Below are positions 1 through 12,134 of a DNA stretch of 64,000 nt, in pieces. The stretch's first letter is position 1. Each line of letters opens with the position of its first letter. The stretch spans positions 67,001-131,000 of the forward strand of contig JAMPIV010008522.1 of the NCBI GenBank assembly GCA_024509875.1. The letters run 5' to 3'. The translations under genes were made by a program, and so were the position numbers. Source of the DNA: Oreohelix idahoensis. Its lineage: Eukaryota; Mollusca; Gastropoda; Stylommatophora; Oreohelicidae. The notes beneath the pieces were generated by a model. That model was not told where the DNA came from. It saw nothing but the letters and a program-made list of their open reading frames with translations, and did not search any database.

Positions 1-32
1 TAGAAAACTAGACAACAGAAAAACAACAGACG

Positions 33-135
33 TGAGTGGCTTACCCAGGACTCGAACCCAGGACCTTCCGTGCGACAACCCCGCCTAGCTATGCAAGCGA
101 ATCACACTATCCTCCCTGCCATCTAGGCATCACCA
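33..135 (-). repeat. tRNA-derived SINE head (SINE-0)
   Basis: Read on the minus strand, the stretch has a perfect RNA polymerase III B box, GGTTCGAGTCC, at 58-48. An A-box-like TGGCAGGGAGG lies at 121-111. The spacing of about 50 bases fits an internal pol III promoter of a tRNA-derived SINE. It is not a real tRNA, because no clean cloverleaf is seen. The 3' body probably runs off the left edge of the window. Confidence 0.55.
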
Positions 136-961
136 AAAAATGATGCTTCGATGACGGGTCATTAGTGCGACCCGCAAACACATAACACCGGAAATTTACC
201 ATGGGCAGTTCAGCCTATTAATGACGCAATCACTTCTGTTGTTCCCCTGTTATACAGTATAGGTCAGACCACACAAGACAAAGACTTTAATACTGTGTCT
301 AGTAAATGATAGAAGACTACTAACAGGAGGAAGCAATTCACTTTCTTCTGGCGTGTTGCGAGAAGAAGAATGCTGTTATATATTGTGAGAGTATTTTAAC
401 ATCAGATCGTAAAACAAATATTTATATAAAAAACAAAATACTTTTAGAATAAGTAAAATTGCTGTTAGGCTTTGGTAGTGCTTTTGAAGTTAATGCCCGT
501 CTTATGATAGGCTTTTACTCTTGTTATTTTATAAATGCTGACACTACGCTTCATGAGTAAATAACCGCACGTTTAGGTATTCAAGTATGGCGGTACATAA
601 AATTTAAAGTATTTGCCGCCTGGGGCGGATCCTACTTTTGCCACACACACCCCCTCCAATTTTTTTTTTTTCACCCGACCCATTATCATAAATAAACGCA
701 AAGAAACACATAGTATGCTTGCAAGTGAATTTTTAAACAGTACAGTACTTTGTCATAATAATGACCGATAGCATCCCCTCATAGCTATCACCCCAGGACC
801 GATCGTCTGTCTCTTTGTTCTGAAACCGTATAAGGCTTTTACTGTTCGCTTCGTGATTCGTGTTTGGCATTGTGTACGTTCTTGTTTGTGAGAGATATCA
901 TTCAAAACGTGTCGATGGCTTCAGTCCTTCGGTAGCAACGTTGTCATATATTATGAGTTGT
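136..961. other. Unassigned AT-rich DNA
   Basis: I see no long ORF, splice-like exon or clear terminal repeat here. There is a T-run near 660-672 and short A/T-rich stretches only. Confidence 0.5.
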
Positions 962-971
962 CTCTAATCTT

Positions 972-1214
972 GTCGGCGTCTGTGGCCTAATGGATATGAA
1001 CACAGTTTCATAATCCAGATATACCAGGTTCGAAACCTGCTGCAGGCGGTTTGGTAGCAGATCGCTTTGTGTGGATTTTTAACAATGGTATAAGCGCCGT
1101 ACCGTTCAGAAAGCAATGGCAAACTACTGAATGAAAAAAATTGCCTAGAAAAATCACAAACAGCCAATAAAAGCTGGGGTTGATTGCCACGTCCTGTAAA
1201 GGATAAGCAACTAA
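972..1214 (+). repeat. tRNA-derived SINE-1, copy 1, with 10-bp target duplication
   Basis: A 243-bp retroposon begins with a tRNA-like head: A box TGGCCTAATGG, then B box GGTTCGAAACC and a matching stem. The pattern is reminiscent of tRNA-Arg. It is flanked by a perfect 10-bp direct repeat, CTCTAATCTT, at 962-971 and 1215-1224. A near-identical copy lies in reverse orientation at 37827-38069. The short ORFs on either strand inside it are by-products of the repeat. Confidence 0.85.
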
Positions 1215-1288
1215 CTCTAATCTTACCGACTATGCTGTGATCTGTATCATTTTTAAACATTAACTATCATATATACTTATCATATATA

Positions 1289-1882
1289 CTGGACAAAAGT
1301 TAAGGGCCGACATTCAGTTTAGACAAGATTTATATAATTCTTCCTGAGCAGGGTCGATTGTCCAAATGTCCGGTAGCTTGAAATCTCTCAAGAAGTCTCT
1401 GAATGGTAGAGTGGGACACTGCTAAACGTCTTGCAACATGACGAACAGACTGACCATCCTGAATCCATGCCATGGCTCGACCACGGTCTACAGTGCTGAG
1501 ACTTCTCCTTGGTGGCATGGCTAATGCAGTGATCATTTCGACCACTTGTTATACTGATTTATTGCATACCAACGGTAAACACTCTTTACCTATGATCATT
1601 TTCCACGTGCATTCAAATTCAACTCACTTTTTCACCCTTTGAACTAGTGGGGAGTGTTGCAAAAACCACGAGTTTTTGCAGCAACAATGGCAATTTTCAC
1701 GTGCGGGTTAAAGTGACCCAGTTTTTGGACATTAAAAAAAAAATGAACCTAGTGCACACAGAAATGTATACACATTTCTCTGAGCTCAGTTTTAATGACA
1801 TTTTCACTTGTCTTTACAGTTTGCCAATCAATTATATAAACCTTGTCTAAACTGAATGGTGGCCCTTAACTTTTGTCCAGTA
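1289..1882 (-). mobile_element. Internally deleted Tc1/mariner-type element (MITE-like)
   Basis: Terminal inverted repeats of about 40 bp bracket this unit. The left end reads CTGGACAAAAGTTAAGGGCC from 1289. The right end (about 1843-1882) is its complement with a few mismatches, and TA dinucleotides flank both sides. Inside, on the minus strand (1545-1330), is only the N-terminal helix-turn-helix part of a Tc1-like transposase. The DDE catalytic part is gone, and the reading frame runs into the left repeat at the deletion joint. The unit cannot move on its own but could be mobilised in trans. Confidence 0.8.
1330..1545 (-). pseudogene. Tc1-like transposase, N-terminal HTH remnant
   Basis: The 71-residue frame has the Tc1 DNA-binding pattern: a PRR-S start region, then SVRHVARRLAVSHSTIQRLL and an RFQATGHLDNRPCSGR tail equivalent to the usual linker before the catalytic domain. 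It stops at the joint with the left terminal repeat, so the DDE domain is absent. It lies inside the 1289-1882 inverted-repeat unit. Confidence 0.75.
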
Positions 1883-4040
1883 GTATATTTTATCTCCACA
1901 GTACTGTCATCATCATGGTTTTTTAAGCTCCGCAAGAACATAGGCCTTCAACAAACATATAGCAAGCTATCAACTCAAGGTCTGGCCATGCCTTCCTCAC
2001 CATTTTCATATGTTTCCTGCTCTCTTCGCCATGCGTCTTTCAATCTACCTCGGCTTCTCTACCCCGGTGATTCCTTAATAGATAAATAGTGGTGACTTTA
2101 TTCCAGGCGCTTAGCCTTTGATACCACTCGTAAGTAAACATATTAAGAACCACTGACTCGATACTTAATTATAGATACTGTAAAACATAATGAGAAATAC
2201 TCAATGAATATTAAGAAAGATGATATTACTGCTTTACACGAGGTTTTGAGAATCAGTGTAACTTGTGAGTTGATATACTGTTTAATGTAATGAGGAGAAC
2301 AATGGTTCTCATGTTTTTGTTCTTATGGAGAACAGAGTGCATTAATTGAGAAGAATGAGAACAGAAGTTCTCAACTTATTAAACGATGGCAGGATTAGTA
2401 AGTGTAGTACAATAGTAATATAAATAAAAATTATAATTGTTATATAGGTGTACAGTGCATACTTTAATATTATTATATTTATATTTTATTTCATGGAGAG
2501 AAATTTTAATAAACTATATTAACTTTCTAGTAGTTGTCGTCAGTGAGTCACTTAATTGTGGTTAATGAAATTGAGTTTTTGTGGTGACTTTGTTAAGTGT
2601 CGTTAGTGACATGTGCTACTGTGAGATGAACTGTGTCAACAAACTAAAGGTGAGAGATGACATTACATTATACGCAATATCACGTGCCAAGAAACACCAA
2701 CACCTAGCTGCATTCTCATCCAGAAGAACCTACCTTAATATTTCATAATTCTAGAGATTGGTGGTAATCAACATCTAAGACGTGTAGCCTTTCTGACCAC
2801 TTACATAAACACTTTTATTAACATAACATGTGCCTCGTCATTTAATGGCTATATAATGCAACCAGACATACAGAATAGTTATGATATGAACTTGACATTT
2901 CAACAAGAATTCATTGAGAAACAGCACATACGCTGTTACACCAGTTCATGAACAAATGGTAATGTAACCGCGCCATCTTGTCATCCCCATTGTCTCCGTG
3001 GTTCACTGCCTTTTTATCACAACATCTTCAAGAAGAAGATATATTACTAGGCCACAATAAAGCCTAAAAATTAGTTGTGGTGTATATTTGTGTTTTTGCT
3101 CTAGAAATAGCTGTGGGTTATATTTGTGTTTTCGCTCCTTAATTTGCATACCATCGAGTGTTATTTAAGTGGCCCAATCAATACACGCTGCGGACTAAGT
3201 TAAGCGTTTAGCCCTAGGGCCTATATAAAGAGAGTGTAAGCCTACGAAAGACTATTCTTTCAAGAGCCGCCCAGACGAGAGAGAAACGAAATTAGGCACG
3301 CCCTGTGTGGGTAGAAGAAGAACAAAGACATGACACGTGAGTTAATTTAGATTAGCTTTAGTGATCTAGTTTTATTATTAGTATTCAGCGTGTCTGTTCT
3401 AATGTTTAATGAAATAGATAAAAGGATGTGTTTCCTAAGGAGATTTCTTCCAGGACATTAGATTTAGTTCTGAAATGATAGATGAGTGAAAATATGTGTG
3501 GACAGATTTTACTAGTGTTAAGTCCAGATCACAGCTGTAAGAGTTTAGTAGCAATTATTTCATTCATCAGACCGGACAAGAAAGGCAAATATAGTAGTAA
3601 ACTATTAGATACATGGAACTGGACAGAGATGTTATCAGGGACTGAAATTTAGATAATATTAACTGTTATCAAGATGGCAGCCACGTGTTCATGAAAAGCA
3701 TAATGCAATGTGTATAAAGGCGGCGTGTCATCATGCATGTGTATAAAGAAAGCGCCAGCAAGTCTGCATTACACGCTTAGTTATCACGCATTGTAAGTCT
3801 ATAATGTTACGCTATGTTATATTGGGTGAATTGACACGTGGGTGAAAGCAGGTTAATGTAATTTTCTTCAGTAATGGAAGAGATAGTTTAGGTTAAAGTG
3901 TTTTTCACGATTATTGATTATTCCACTGTATATCTTTAGTGGGTTACTTTGAGTGAGGTGAGAATAGTCATTTAGATTTCTGGTGAGCGCAATGCCACTC
4001 CTTTGTGAGTAAGGCACTTGGAGACAGAGGTGTTTCTCTG
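1883..4040. other. Unassigned intergenic DNA
   Basis: No convincing coding exon was found. A cluster of AGAACA/TGTTCT-like words lies near 2290-2370. A possible TATA-type promoter is listed separately at 3220-3350. Confidence 0.45.
3220..3350 (+). promoter_or_regulatory. Candidate TATA promoter with donor-like site
   Basis: A TATA-like word (CTATATAAAG) near 3221-3230 is followed about 25-35 bases later by a pyrimidine-rich start-like region. A splice-donor-like GTGAGTTAA lies near 3339. This could be a first non-coding exon or part of an old LTR. No downstream coding exon was recognised, so this is weak. Confidence 0.2.
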
Positions 4041-4195
4041 TTTGCTCCTTGCGGAGCATGGAAACACCAATGCAGCTGGTGTCCATCACAAGCCCACAAG
4101 AAGCATTTTTATGCTATTGCAGTTGTTGTTTCTGTAACAATGTGTTTCATGTGATGAGCTCCCAATCTCATCAGGGTCATATACGACACGCTTGT
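4041..4195 (+). repeat. Dispersed repeat family D, copy 1
   Basis: The repeat begins TGCTCCTTGCGGAGCATGG and continues through an AGCATT..ATGCT palindrome-like block to a GATGAG...CTCATC block. It matches copies at 4391, 57181 and, reversed, at 8978, 26062 and 63752. The copies are diverged but colinear over about 160 bp. I recognise no known SINE head. Confidence 0.65.
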
Positions 4196-4390
4196 TGCCA
4201 GGCGCACCAGTGGTCACTTACGACATGTTCAGAGTGCAGGAACGAATATTGATGTGGATCGGTTGAGAGGTATTTATTGTACATATAGTTGAATATTATT
4301 TTATGTCCATTATTATTATTATTTAGTTATTGTTTTGTGTAGAATTTTTTGTGAGAGCACGTGGGCTCACTTGTAGATATATATTTCTCT

Positions 4391-4560
4391 TCTCGCTCCT
4401 TATGGAGCATGGGGCCACCAATGTGGCTGGCATCCACATGAAGCCCTCACAAGGCATTCAGATGCTCTTGCAGTAGTGGTTTGGGTAGCAATCTGTGTTA
4501 CATGGTGAGATTGCCAGCCTCATGCACAACACCATACTAGTCTTATTAGACGACATGCAT
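4391..4560 (+). repeat. Dispersed repeat family D, copy 2
   Basis: This is the same order of blocks as copy 1: a TCGCTCCTTATGGAGCATGG start, a GGCATTCAGATGCTCTTGCAG block, and a GTGAGATTGCCAGCCTCATG end followed by a CTAGTCTTATTAG-like tail. It lies about 190 bp downstream of copy 1 in the same orientation. Confidence 0.65.
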
Positions 4561-5640
4561 GAGCTGAGTGTGTGTGCATGATAGTTGAATGTTGCAGGTA
4601 GCGTGGAAGAAGGACAGTTTGACAGGTGAGAGCGAGGTGTTTCTCATTCATTGCTATTATGATTTTAACTAGTCGGTGCTTTGTTTGTTTTCAGAATTAG
4701 CAACTGAGCACTGGCCGGGTGTTTTGTTTGTTGGTATATTTGTTTAATGTTTGCTGTGTGTGCTTAGTGCCACTGACTGGGTTGTATAAATAAATACAGC
4801 CCCTGCCTTAAAATCAAGAGTTTTATTGTTGTTTAGGTTGGTGCGAGTGTGAAAGAAAGTGATCACATATCACATCATCATCTCGTCCACCCTATCACAG
4901 TAAAGTAGGAAAAACGTTAGATTTTCATAGGAAGTATTTTTGTAGGGGATAGCTGTAATAATAAATATTAAGAAGAGTATTTCTAGATAATCTCAGCTAG
5001 TGTTAGAATAACTTGTTTTTATAAGTGCAGATAACTGGAAAGAGTATTTCGTCAAAGCTTCAGAGTTTTGGGAACGACTCTGTAGTGCTCCGTTACACTT
5101 TGTGGTTTGCATTAAGTAAGATGGTTATTTGTTGAGTAGTTGAGCTTGCGGATGGCTCTGAATATTCCGAATAACTCCGAGGATTGTAGTGAAGTAGGAA
5201 AGAGAGATAGAGGTTCTCAAGCTGTTAACCAATGATCTTAACCCGCTAAGATGAATAGGGATTTATAAGCGGCTTTAGAGTCATTTTAAGGATAATACTA
5301 TTCTGTGTGTTGATGCTATAGAATATGTAATGAATATTTATAACTTTACGTGATCCAATAATGGGCAAACTTCGAGTTAAAGTAATGAAATTTTTTAAAT
5401 ACAAAGGTAGCAACCTTCGCTCAGGATTACTCTTGGCAGAGGTATAACTGGAAGATTGGCACATCATTTTAGGGTGTCTTACAGGGATTTCTAAAGTGGC
5501 GAGTATAACAACTGAGTCATCTAAATTTGTTATAAACTTTGTATTCTCCCGTCCCTTCTGTGAGACTGTGAGAAATATATATTTTGACTTACATTTTATG
5601 AGCCTCCAGCTGAAGGTGATTCAGCAAAATATTAATTTAA
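4561..5640. other. Unassigned intergenic DNA
   Basis: No gene or clear transposon end is visible. An AATAAA-type signal lies near 4790 without a supporting exon. The short ORFs here lack family features. Confidence 0.45.
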
Positions 5641-5641
5641 T

Positions 5642-5642
<1 letters not shown>

Positions 5643-5735
<93 letters not shown>

Positions 5736-6159
5736 ATATATATATATAGTATATATATATATATAGTATATATATATATATATACAGTAATATATACAGT
5801 AAATATATATATCAGCCAAATATATATCTCTGTATATATCATATATATATATCCATATACTGTTTATATCCCATAATATGTCTTTTTTTATATATATATA
5901 TTTATATATATATATACATAAATATATATCAATTCATACATCTTTAGCATATATATGTAATATATATATAAACAGTATTGAGTATATATATATACAGTAT
6001 ATATATATACAGTGCCTTATGCCATATATATACAGTATATATTATAAAGTATATATAATACTGCACAGTATTGATCCTAGTATTCGAAAACTTTCCAGTT
6101 ATATATCAAATAATATATATTTCTTGGTGTTTATATATATTATATAATATATTGGACAG

Positions 6160-6201
<42 letters not shown>

Positions 6202-6220
6202 TATATATATATATATTACA
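5643..6220. repeat. (CT)n and (TA)n microsatellite block
   Basis: A CT tract of about 42 bases at 5643-5684 runs directly into long TA tracts with interruptions up to about 6220. Several apparent ORFs here translate only to Tyr/Ile or Leu/Ser dipeptide repeats and are not genes. Confidence 0.95.
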
Positions 6221-6410
6221 GCTACTTCTAATCCTTTGGCCTGTCCTCTAATGGAATCCTTAGAACTACTCCTTATTCTGGCGGTAGTCTTTTAAAGTTG
6301 AAATTTTGCCCAGGCACAAATGTCACCTCGTAAGATTCTCTTGGACAGAACCCAATCACTATTAAGTTTAGTTTAATTTCTAATATTAAACCACCCGCAA
6401 GGTAAATGAG

Positions 6411-6750
6411 TCTTCTTCTTCTTCTTCCTCGTTCGCCTTCAGACTTCCACATTTATGACTCTAATAAAGGCAGTAGTCAACCCAAGGCTCCCAACATCTC
6501 CAAACAGTTTTTCGTTGACAGAAGTGGGCTGTTGCCATATGCTACTCCGTTCATTACTGTAGGTTGGGCAGTATTGCAGCAGGTGTTCGACTGTCATTGG
6601 GCTTGTACCGCAGGTGCAGAGATCTGTTGCACCAATTTTGTATTTGTAGTACAGATGGTATCTCAGTCTATTGTGACCAGTGCGTAGCCGAAAAATGATG
6701 ACCTGTTCTTTTCTGGATAGTTGATGATATGCATCATTTTTCAAATGTCC
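6411..6750 (-). pseudogene. LINE-F C-terminal fragment
   Basis: The minus strand encodes about 100 residues typical of the region after RNase H in jockey/I-type LINEs. It has FRLRTGHNRLRYHL, then LCTCG (CxC zinc-like) and MTVEHLLQYCP. The frame ends at a stop and is followed in minus orientation by a (GAA)n tail, as expected for a 5'-truncated insertion. Related copies are at 42914-43490 and 56170-56885. Confidence 0.75.
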
Positions 6751-8977
6751 CGGGTGCTCTCTTTCCCATTTGGACTTGAATGTAGCCTTTATAGTAAAGG
6801 AGTCTAACTTTCAGTAGATGTTACCCCCCCCCCCTATTTTGAATGTTACTGACATGACCATATAAGGTATTGCCCCATAAGTGTTATTTTTTACCAAAAT
6901 CATTGTATCACACGACCTGCCCTTAATTATTACATCTGATAATCTCTTCTAAGGTTGCAATTTCTTCCCATATTTGTTTATTACAACAAGACATCTTGCT
7001 TGAGGTTGTTAAGACTTGTCGGAAATGATTTTGTGATAAGTCTGGTGTCCAGGTTGTTAAATCACGATCATCTTAAGGTTGAGCCATATTTTTGCACATC
7101 ACTTTCACGTTATCTCGTAAATGATTATCTGTTTTTAACCACTGTCACTCAATCACCAGATGAGCGGTATAAATTATGTAACCTAGTTGGGAGGAATAGA
7201 TGGCTTAATACATAGTCTATGCTGGTTTCTTCAAGCAAACAAGTCAAGGTGGCCTTGATCCTTGGCTTCACTAAACACCTCCGGCCACAAAGGAAAGATA
7301 AACAGGTAAGAAAGATGGCAAGCCAGTAATATACCTATTGAATACCTGAGAATAAGAAAATATCAATAGCTGAAGAGTACGATAGTGAACGTTAAATAAT
7401 GTCAGAGAGGAGTGTAGCATCAGAATAGAAAGAAAAAAATTAATCGCATGAATGTCATCCTATGACAATCATCATCATTCAATTTTCAATCCATCTGGAG
7501 CATGGGGCCAGACTGTTTACAACACTTCCTTTATTCATTTTTGTTTGAGCTCGCCATTCACTTCCTTTTCCACCTTGAACATCTCAGATTTCTTCAGCCA
7601 TGTGGACAGATGTGAATTTGCTGTGGATGCAATGGCTGAATTTGCTTGTACCTTTACCGTAACCAAATAGCTTTTTTTTTCATGGCCTTCCAAAAGTAAT
7701 AAACAAAAAGAGTATTACATGTTTCTGATAATTTACCTGCTTGTATATCCTGTACTATTATTACCACTTAATTATTTCAGTCACAAGCAAAGAAGTGGGT
7801 TTGGCCCAAACAAAAATGGTCACCCCAGTGTGTTTTTATTGTTGTTGTTTGGAAATAATTTTTTTAAATGTTCATATGCATAAATAACTTTGTTGTTGTA
7901 TATTAAACTGAAGGTAAATGGATGTACTTTACTCTAGTGCTACAAGTATAAAACTATTCACTGAAAAAGTATTAGTTATCCAAGGTAATACTGAGGCTGA
8001 AAGATTAAGCCGGTGAAAAATTGGAGCAAAAGTATTCAATAAAATTCTTCTAGAATTGTTCCCCAGGAGAATATCCAAGAGTAAAGTTTCAAAATGTCAC
8101 AAACAGAAGTATTCTAACAAAGTACAATCAGTTTTTAGTCAATAAACACTCAAGAAATTGTTAATTTCACAGATTACAACAACAGGTCACATGGTTGTAA
8201 AAAAAGAGGAAATTATATATTCTTACCTTGTTAAGCTGCTCCTCTTCTCAAGATGATATGTAATCCATAGGAAATCACATAAGGTCAATCACAAATATAT
8301 TTACACTAGACCTATGTAGAAACATTACTTTATCATGACACATTATATGAACTTATTACAGTCTGATTACATGCTCCCGCATCCATAACTTCATTATCGA
8401 CATCAGACCTTCCATTATCACTCAATATCAGGCTACTGTTGAAAATCTGAGTCGTCTTTGTTATCCTGTGAATAAATACTACAGTCTAAATTATTATCAC
8501 TATCTAAAATTTCATCAAATAACTTTCTAGCTTGCTCTGAAGTTAATTCAGAAATGTACCAGAAGCAGTGGGTGTGGCCATTTGATCTTATAAAATATGC
8601 ACTTAAAAAATCTTAAATTAATATAAAACCACAAAAACACGTTCTCTCTTAAACACATGAGGTATTTACTAGAAAGGTCTTCCTGTCAGAAATGATGTTT
8701 TGGGTTGTTAAAATTGGAAAACAGCTCTAGAAAGGAGCAAAAGATACAAAATACGATAATAATGTTGATCGGGTCAAACCAGAAAACCAATATAATGTCG
8801 ATCGGGACTTAAAGAGTTAAGAGTAACCCATAAGCCTAAAGACTTATTAATTACTTTCTTTTTAAAAAAATAAATAACATATATAAACTTTAAACTTGCC
8901 GCATGCAGCTACTGAGTGTCTCCTACAAGACAAAGAAAAAAAACAGGACTAATGCACCCTCATGCAATTCATTTAAG
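6751..8977. other. Unassigned intergenic DNA
   Basis: There is an ATC-rich patch near 7465 and poly-T runs. I found no supported exon, terminal repeat or RNA gene. The 72-residue frame at 7452-7670 has no recognisable features. Confidence 0.45.
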
Positions 8978-9165
8978 GTGACAAATATGAGATTAGATGG
9001 GGCTGGGAATCTTATATGAGATTAGATGGGGCTGGGAATCTTAAATGAGATTAGATGGGGGCTGGGAATCTTATATGAGATTAGATGGGGCTGGGAATCT
9101 TATATGAAATAGATTGCCACAGAAAACTCTGTTGCTAGAGTATGTGAATGTTTGGTGTAATTTGA
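8978..9165 (-). repeat. Family D, copy with internal 29-bp tandem expansion
   Basis: Outside the tandem block the sequence aligns, reversed, with the other family D copies (GTGAC-AATATGAG, then GATTGCCACAG and GTGAATGTTTGGTG). Inside, a 29-bp unit starting GAGATTAGATGGGGCTGGGA is repeated four times at 8989-9105. One copy carries an extra G. Confidence 0.75.
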
Positions 9166-9410
9166 TATTACTTAACAAACTGACATTTCTAATATTAAAA
9201 ATTCAAGTGCTAACAACATTTATGTAGTACCAAAGTGTTGTTATTTTGAGTATAGACCGAGCTGATCTGTCATCATACAGGTGTACAATTTTGTTTTTTT
9301 TTTAATTTAAAAGTGTGACATTTATTATTCAAATCAAATTAACTCTGAAAATATATGGAAAAAAGTAAACAATTAACTCTGGTTTTGAATATAACAACTG
9401 AAAGGAGTCT

Positions 9411-10292
9411 GTGTTACTGACTAACCTTCTTTCTTCTAGGAGAACTTCCAGATTTGGCACCTGGAATGTTCAGACATTAAACGAACAAGGGAAAGTGGCA
9501 CAAGTAGCAGCAGAGATGAGGGAATATAAAATCGAGGTTCTGGGACTGTGTGAAACAAAGTGGAAGAGGGTAGATAGGAAGAAACTCATCACAGGTGAAT
9601 TGGTGCTGTCCTCAGGACATGAAGACGAAAGTTCACACCACAGTGAAGGGGTAGCTCTTATGTTATCTAAAGAAGCACAGAAAGCACTCATTGAATGGGA
9701 AGCCCTTGGATCCAGAATAATAACAGCTACTTTTAAAACAGCTAAAAAGAAAATAAATGTAAATGTCATCCAATGTTATGCACCAACTAATGACAAGGAA
9801 GAGTCTGTGAAAGAAGCATTTTATACTAGATTACAGGAAATTATGGAAAAAGTAAAAAGAAGAGATATCACAATTTTGATGGGTGACATGAATGCAAAGA
9901 TAAGTACAGTCAACACCGGCTTTGAAGAAGTCATGGGAAAACAGGGGCTAGGAATAATGAATGAAAATGGGGAACTATTCTCAAACTTCTGTGCTTCAAA
10001 TCAACTGGCTATTGGAGGAAGCATGTTTCCACATAAGAGAATACACAAGGCAACATGGATATCACCAGACCACAGAACAGAAAATCAGATTGATCATATA
10101 TGCATAAACAAGAAGTTTAGATCATCATTGCAGAATGTAAAGGTATATAGAGGAGCAGATGTGCCATCAAATCACAACCTTCTGATAGCCAAAGTAAAAA
10201 TGAAACTCAAGAGACATGCAACAATGCAAATTTATAGACAACAATTTAATGTAGGACATCTAAGAAATCAAGAAACAAATTTGCAGTCATAA
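9411..10292 (+). pseudogene. LINE-A endonuclease (EEP family), frameshifted
   Basis: The endonuclease/exonuclease/phosphatase fold is recognisable from FGTWNVQTL, LGLCETKWK, CYAPTNDKEE, ILMGDMNAK and QIDHICI. This nuclease nicks target DNA for target-primed reverse transcription. The usual C-terminal catalytic SDH motif reads SNH here, so the aspartate seems lost. A single-base deletion near 10275 breaks the frame; the following codons continue in the frame of the next ORF. Confidence 0.85.
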
Positions 10293-10309
10293 TATCCAAC
10301 AAATTCCAA

Positions 10310-11428
10310 ATGCTCCAACAGCTGGAAGATGTAGAGAATACAGAAGACTATTGGCAGCAAATCAAAACGGTATGGAATGAGACATGTGAAGAAATACTGG
10401 GGAAAAGGGAACGACAACAAAAAGCATGGATAACAACAGAAACCATCAATAAGATAAAAGACAGAAAAAACAAGAAAGCAGATTTAAACACAAGCAAAAC
10501 CAGAAGTTCCAAAGCCAAGGCTCAAGAAGTGTACACAGAAGCAAACAAAGAAGTTAAAAGAAATATCAAAAGAGACAAGAGGAAGTATATTGAGGAGTTG
10601 GCAAGAGAGGCAGAAGATGCTGCAGCCAAAGGAAATATGAGAGAACTGTATAACAGCACAAAGAAGCTGACAGGGAAATACAAGCAAACAAGTTGCCTCA
10701 CAAAAGACAAGAATGGAAAACTGCTCAGCAATATACAAGAGCAAATGAAGAGGTGGGCAGAATATTTTGAGGACCTTCTCAATAGACCAGCTCCACAAAA
10801 CCCCCCGGACATCCAGCCAGCAGAAGAAGAGCTACAAATTAACGGTGAAAGACCAACGAAGGAAGAAATAAAGAAAGCCATAAAGCTTCTAAGAGATGGA
10901 AAAGCATCTGGACCTGATGGTATTCCAGCAGAGGCCATCAAAGCAGATATCAACACGGCTACAGAGATGTTATATAAATTACTTGGTAAAGTCTGGGAAA
11001 AGGAAGAGATACCAGCAGAATGGAAGGAAGGATATCTGGTTAACTTGCCTAAGAAAGGAAATTTACAAGAGTGCACAAATTATAGAGGAATAATGTTACT
11101 ATCAGTGCCAGGAAAAGTATTAAATAGGATTATCCTTGAGAGATTAAGAGAGTCCATAGACAAGAAACTGAGAGATGAACAAGCAGGTTTTCGACAAAAC
11201 AGATCCTGTATAGACCAGATAGCCACTTTGAGAATAATAGTTGAACAAAGTCTGGAATGGAATTCACCATTATACATCGGATTTGTGGACTACGAAAAGG
11301 CATTTGACAGTGTAGACAGAGAAGCACTTTGGAAATTGATGAGGCATTATGGAGTTCCCCTGAAGATCATTAATTTAATAAAGAAAACATATGAAGACAT
11401 GACATGCAGAGTTCTTGATGAAGGACAG
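10310..11428 (+). pseudogene. LINE-A reverse transcriptase, first part
   Basis: The frame holds the linker and fingers/palm start of a LINE reverse transcriptase: SGPDGIPAEAI, IPAEWKEGYLVNLPKKG, NYRGIMLLSVPGKV, DEQAGFRQNRSCIDQI and the first catalytic block FVDYEKAFDSVD. It is cut at residue GQ by the LTR element at 11429. Coding sense resumes at 14771. The apparent C-terminus after 11428 is LTR sequence. Confidence 0.88.
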
Positions 11429-12134
11429 TGTTATGTGTAAATTTCATAACATTGGTTGTCGATGCTTACTTCCTTATTGATTTGTTTGGAGACCGTTGTC
11501 ATGGTTTCAGGAAGTGACGTCAGTACGTCTGCTGGCCACTTCTGCAGACGTGAACTTTGTAAGTCGGCCAGCCAAAGCGTGCCCTGCCGGCATTCGACTG
11601 TGTGGTTTCACTAGGTGTAAGACGCTTGTGTATTTTTGCTCCAGAGAGTATATGTTATTCCCTCTAACTTCATTATGTTGTACCATCACTAAATTACGCA
11701 TACAACTCTGTGCGTAATGCTAGTTATTTGATTGCAAGTTTGAAAGAGGATGCTGATCATTATGTGAGTGACTTTTTGTTCAATAAAATATATGAAAATG
11801 TCCTCGACATGCTTCATTAGTACAAGACTGTACTTTGACGATATAGACCATCATATTGATGCCTTCTGTGCATGAACATACTCTCTCAGATGCGTAATTG
11901 GAACTGTATTATGTTTAATAAAGATTACCGTGAATTGTCCAATCTGGCCTTTGGACTGTAATTCATATTTGCAAGTGTACTGTGTCCGGGCGGGAACTAA
12001 ATGGGCCTCAAACCATTAATCACATAATTTTTTACAAGAAAGGCCAAGTCATATGATACAAGTGGATCATATATAGAAGCAGGTTAAGCTGCATATATCA
12101 ACCCTAGAGGACGTGTTCCCGCTGCCCCGTATCA
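11429..12134 (+). repeat. 5' LTR of the deleted gypsy element
   Basis: This 706-bp copy runs from TGTTATGTG to ...GTATCA. AATAAA-type words near 11780 and 11918 could be polyadenylation signals. It matches 14066-14765 with scattered substitutions and a few small indels. Confidence 0.9.

Noticed and set aside
972..1045. Functional tRNA-Arg gene
   Set aside because: The A and B boxes are present but the anticodon arm is not well formed, and the unit is a 243-bp SINE with a target duplication and a second copy.
964..1260. 98- and 60-residue ORFs also found at 37851-38254
   Set aside because: Both are translations of SINE-1, a tRNA-derived repeat.
5637..6147. ORFs of 60-89 residues of Tyr/Ile or Leu/Ser repeats
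   Set aside because: They are read through CT and TA microsatellites and have no other content.
8989..9105. CRISPR-like short direct repeats
   Set aside because: The 29-bp units are head-to-tail with no spacers, and the context is eukaryotic. It is a tandem repeat inside family D.
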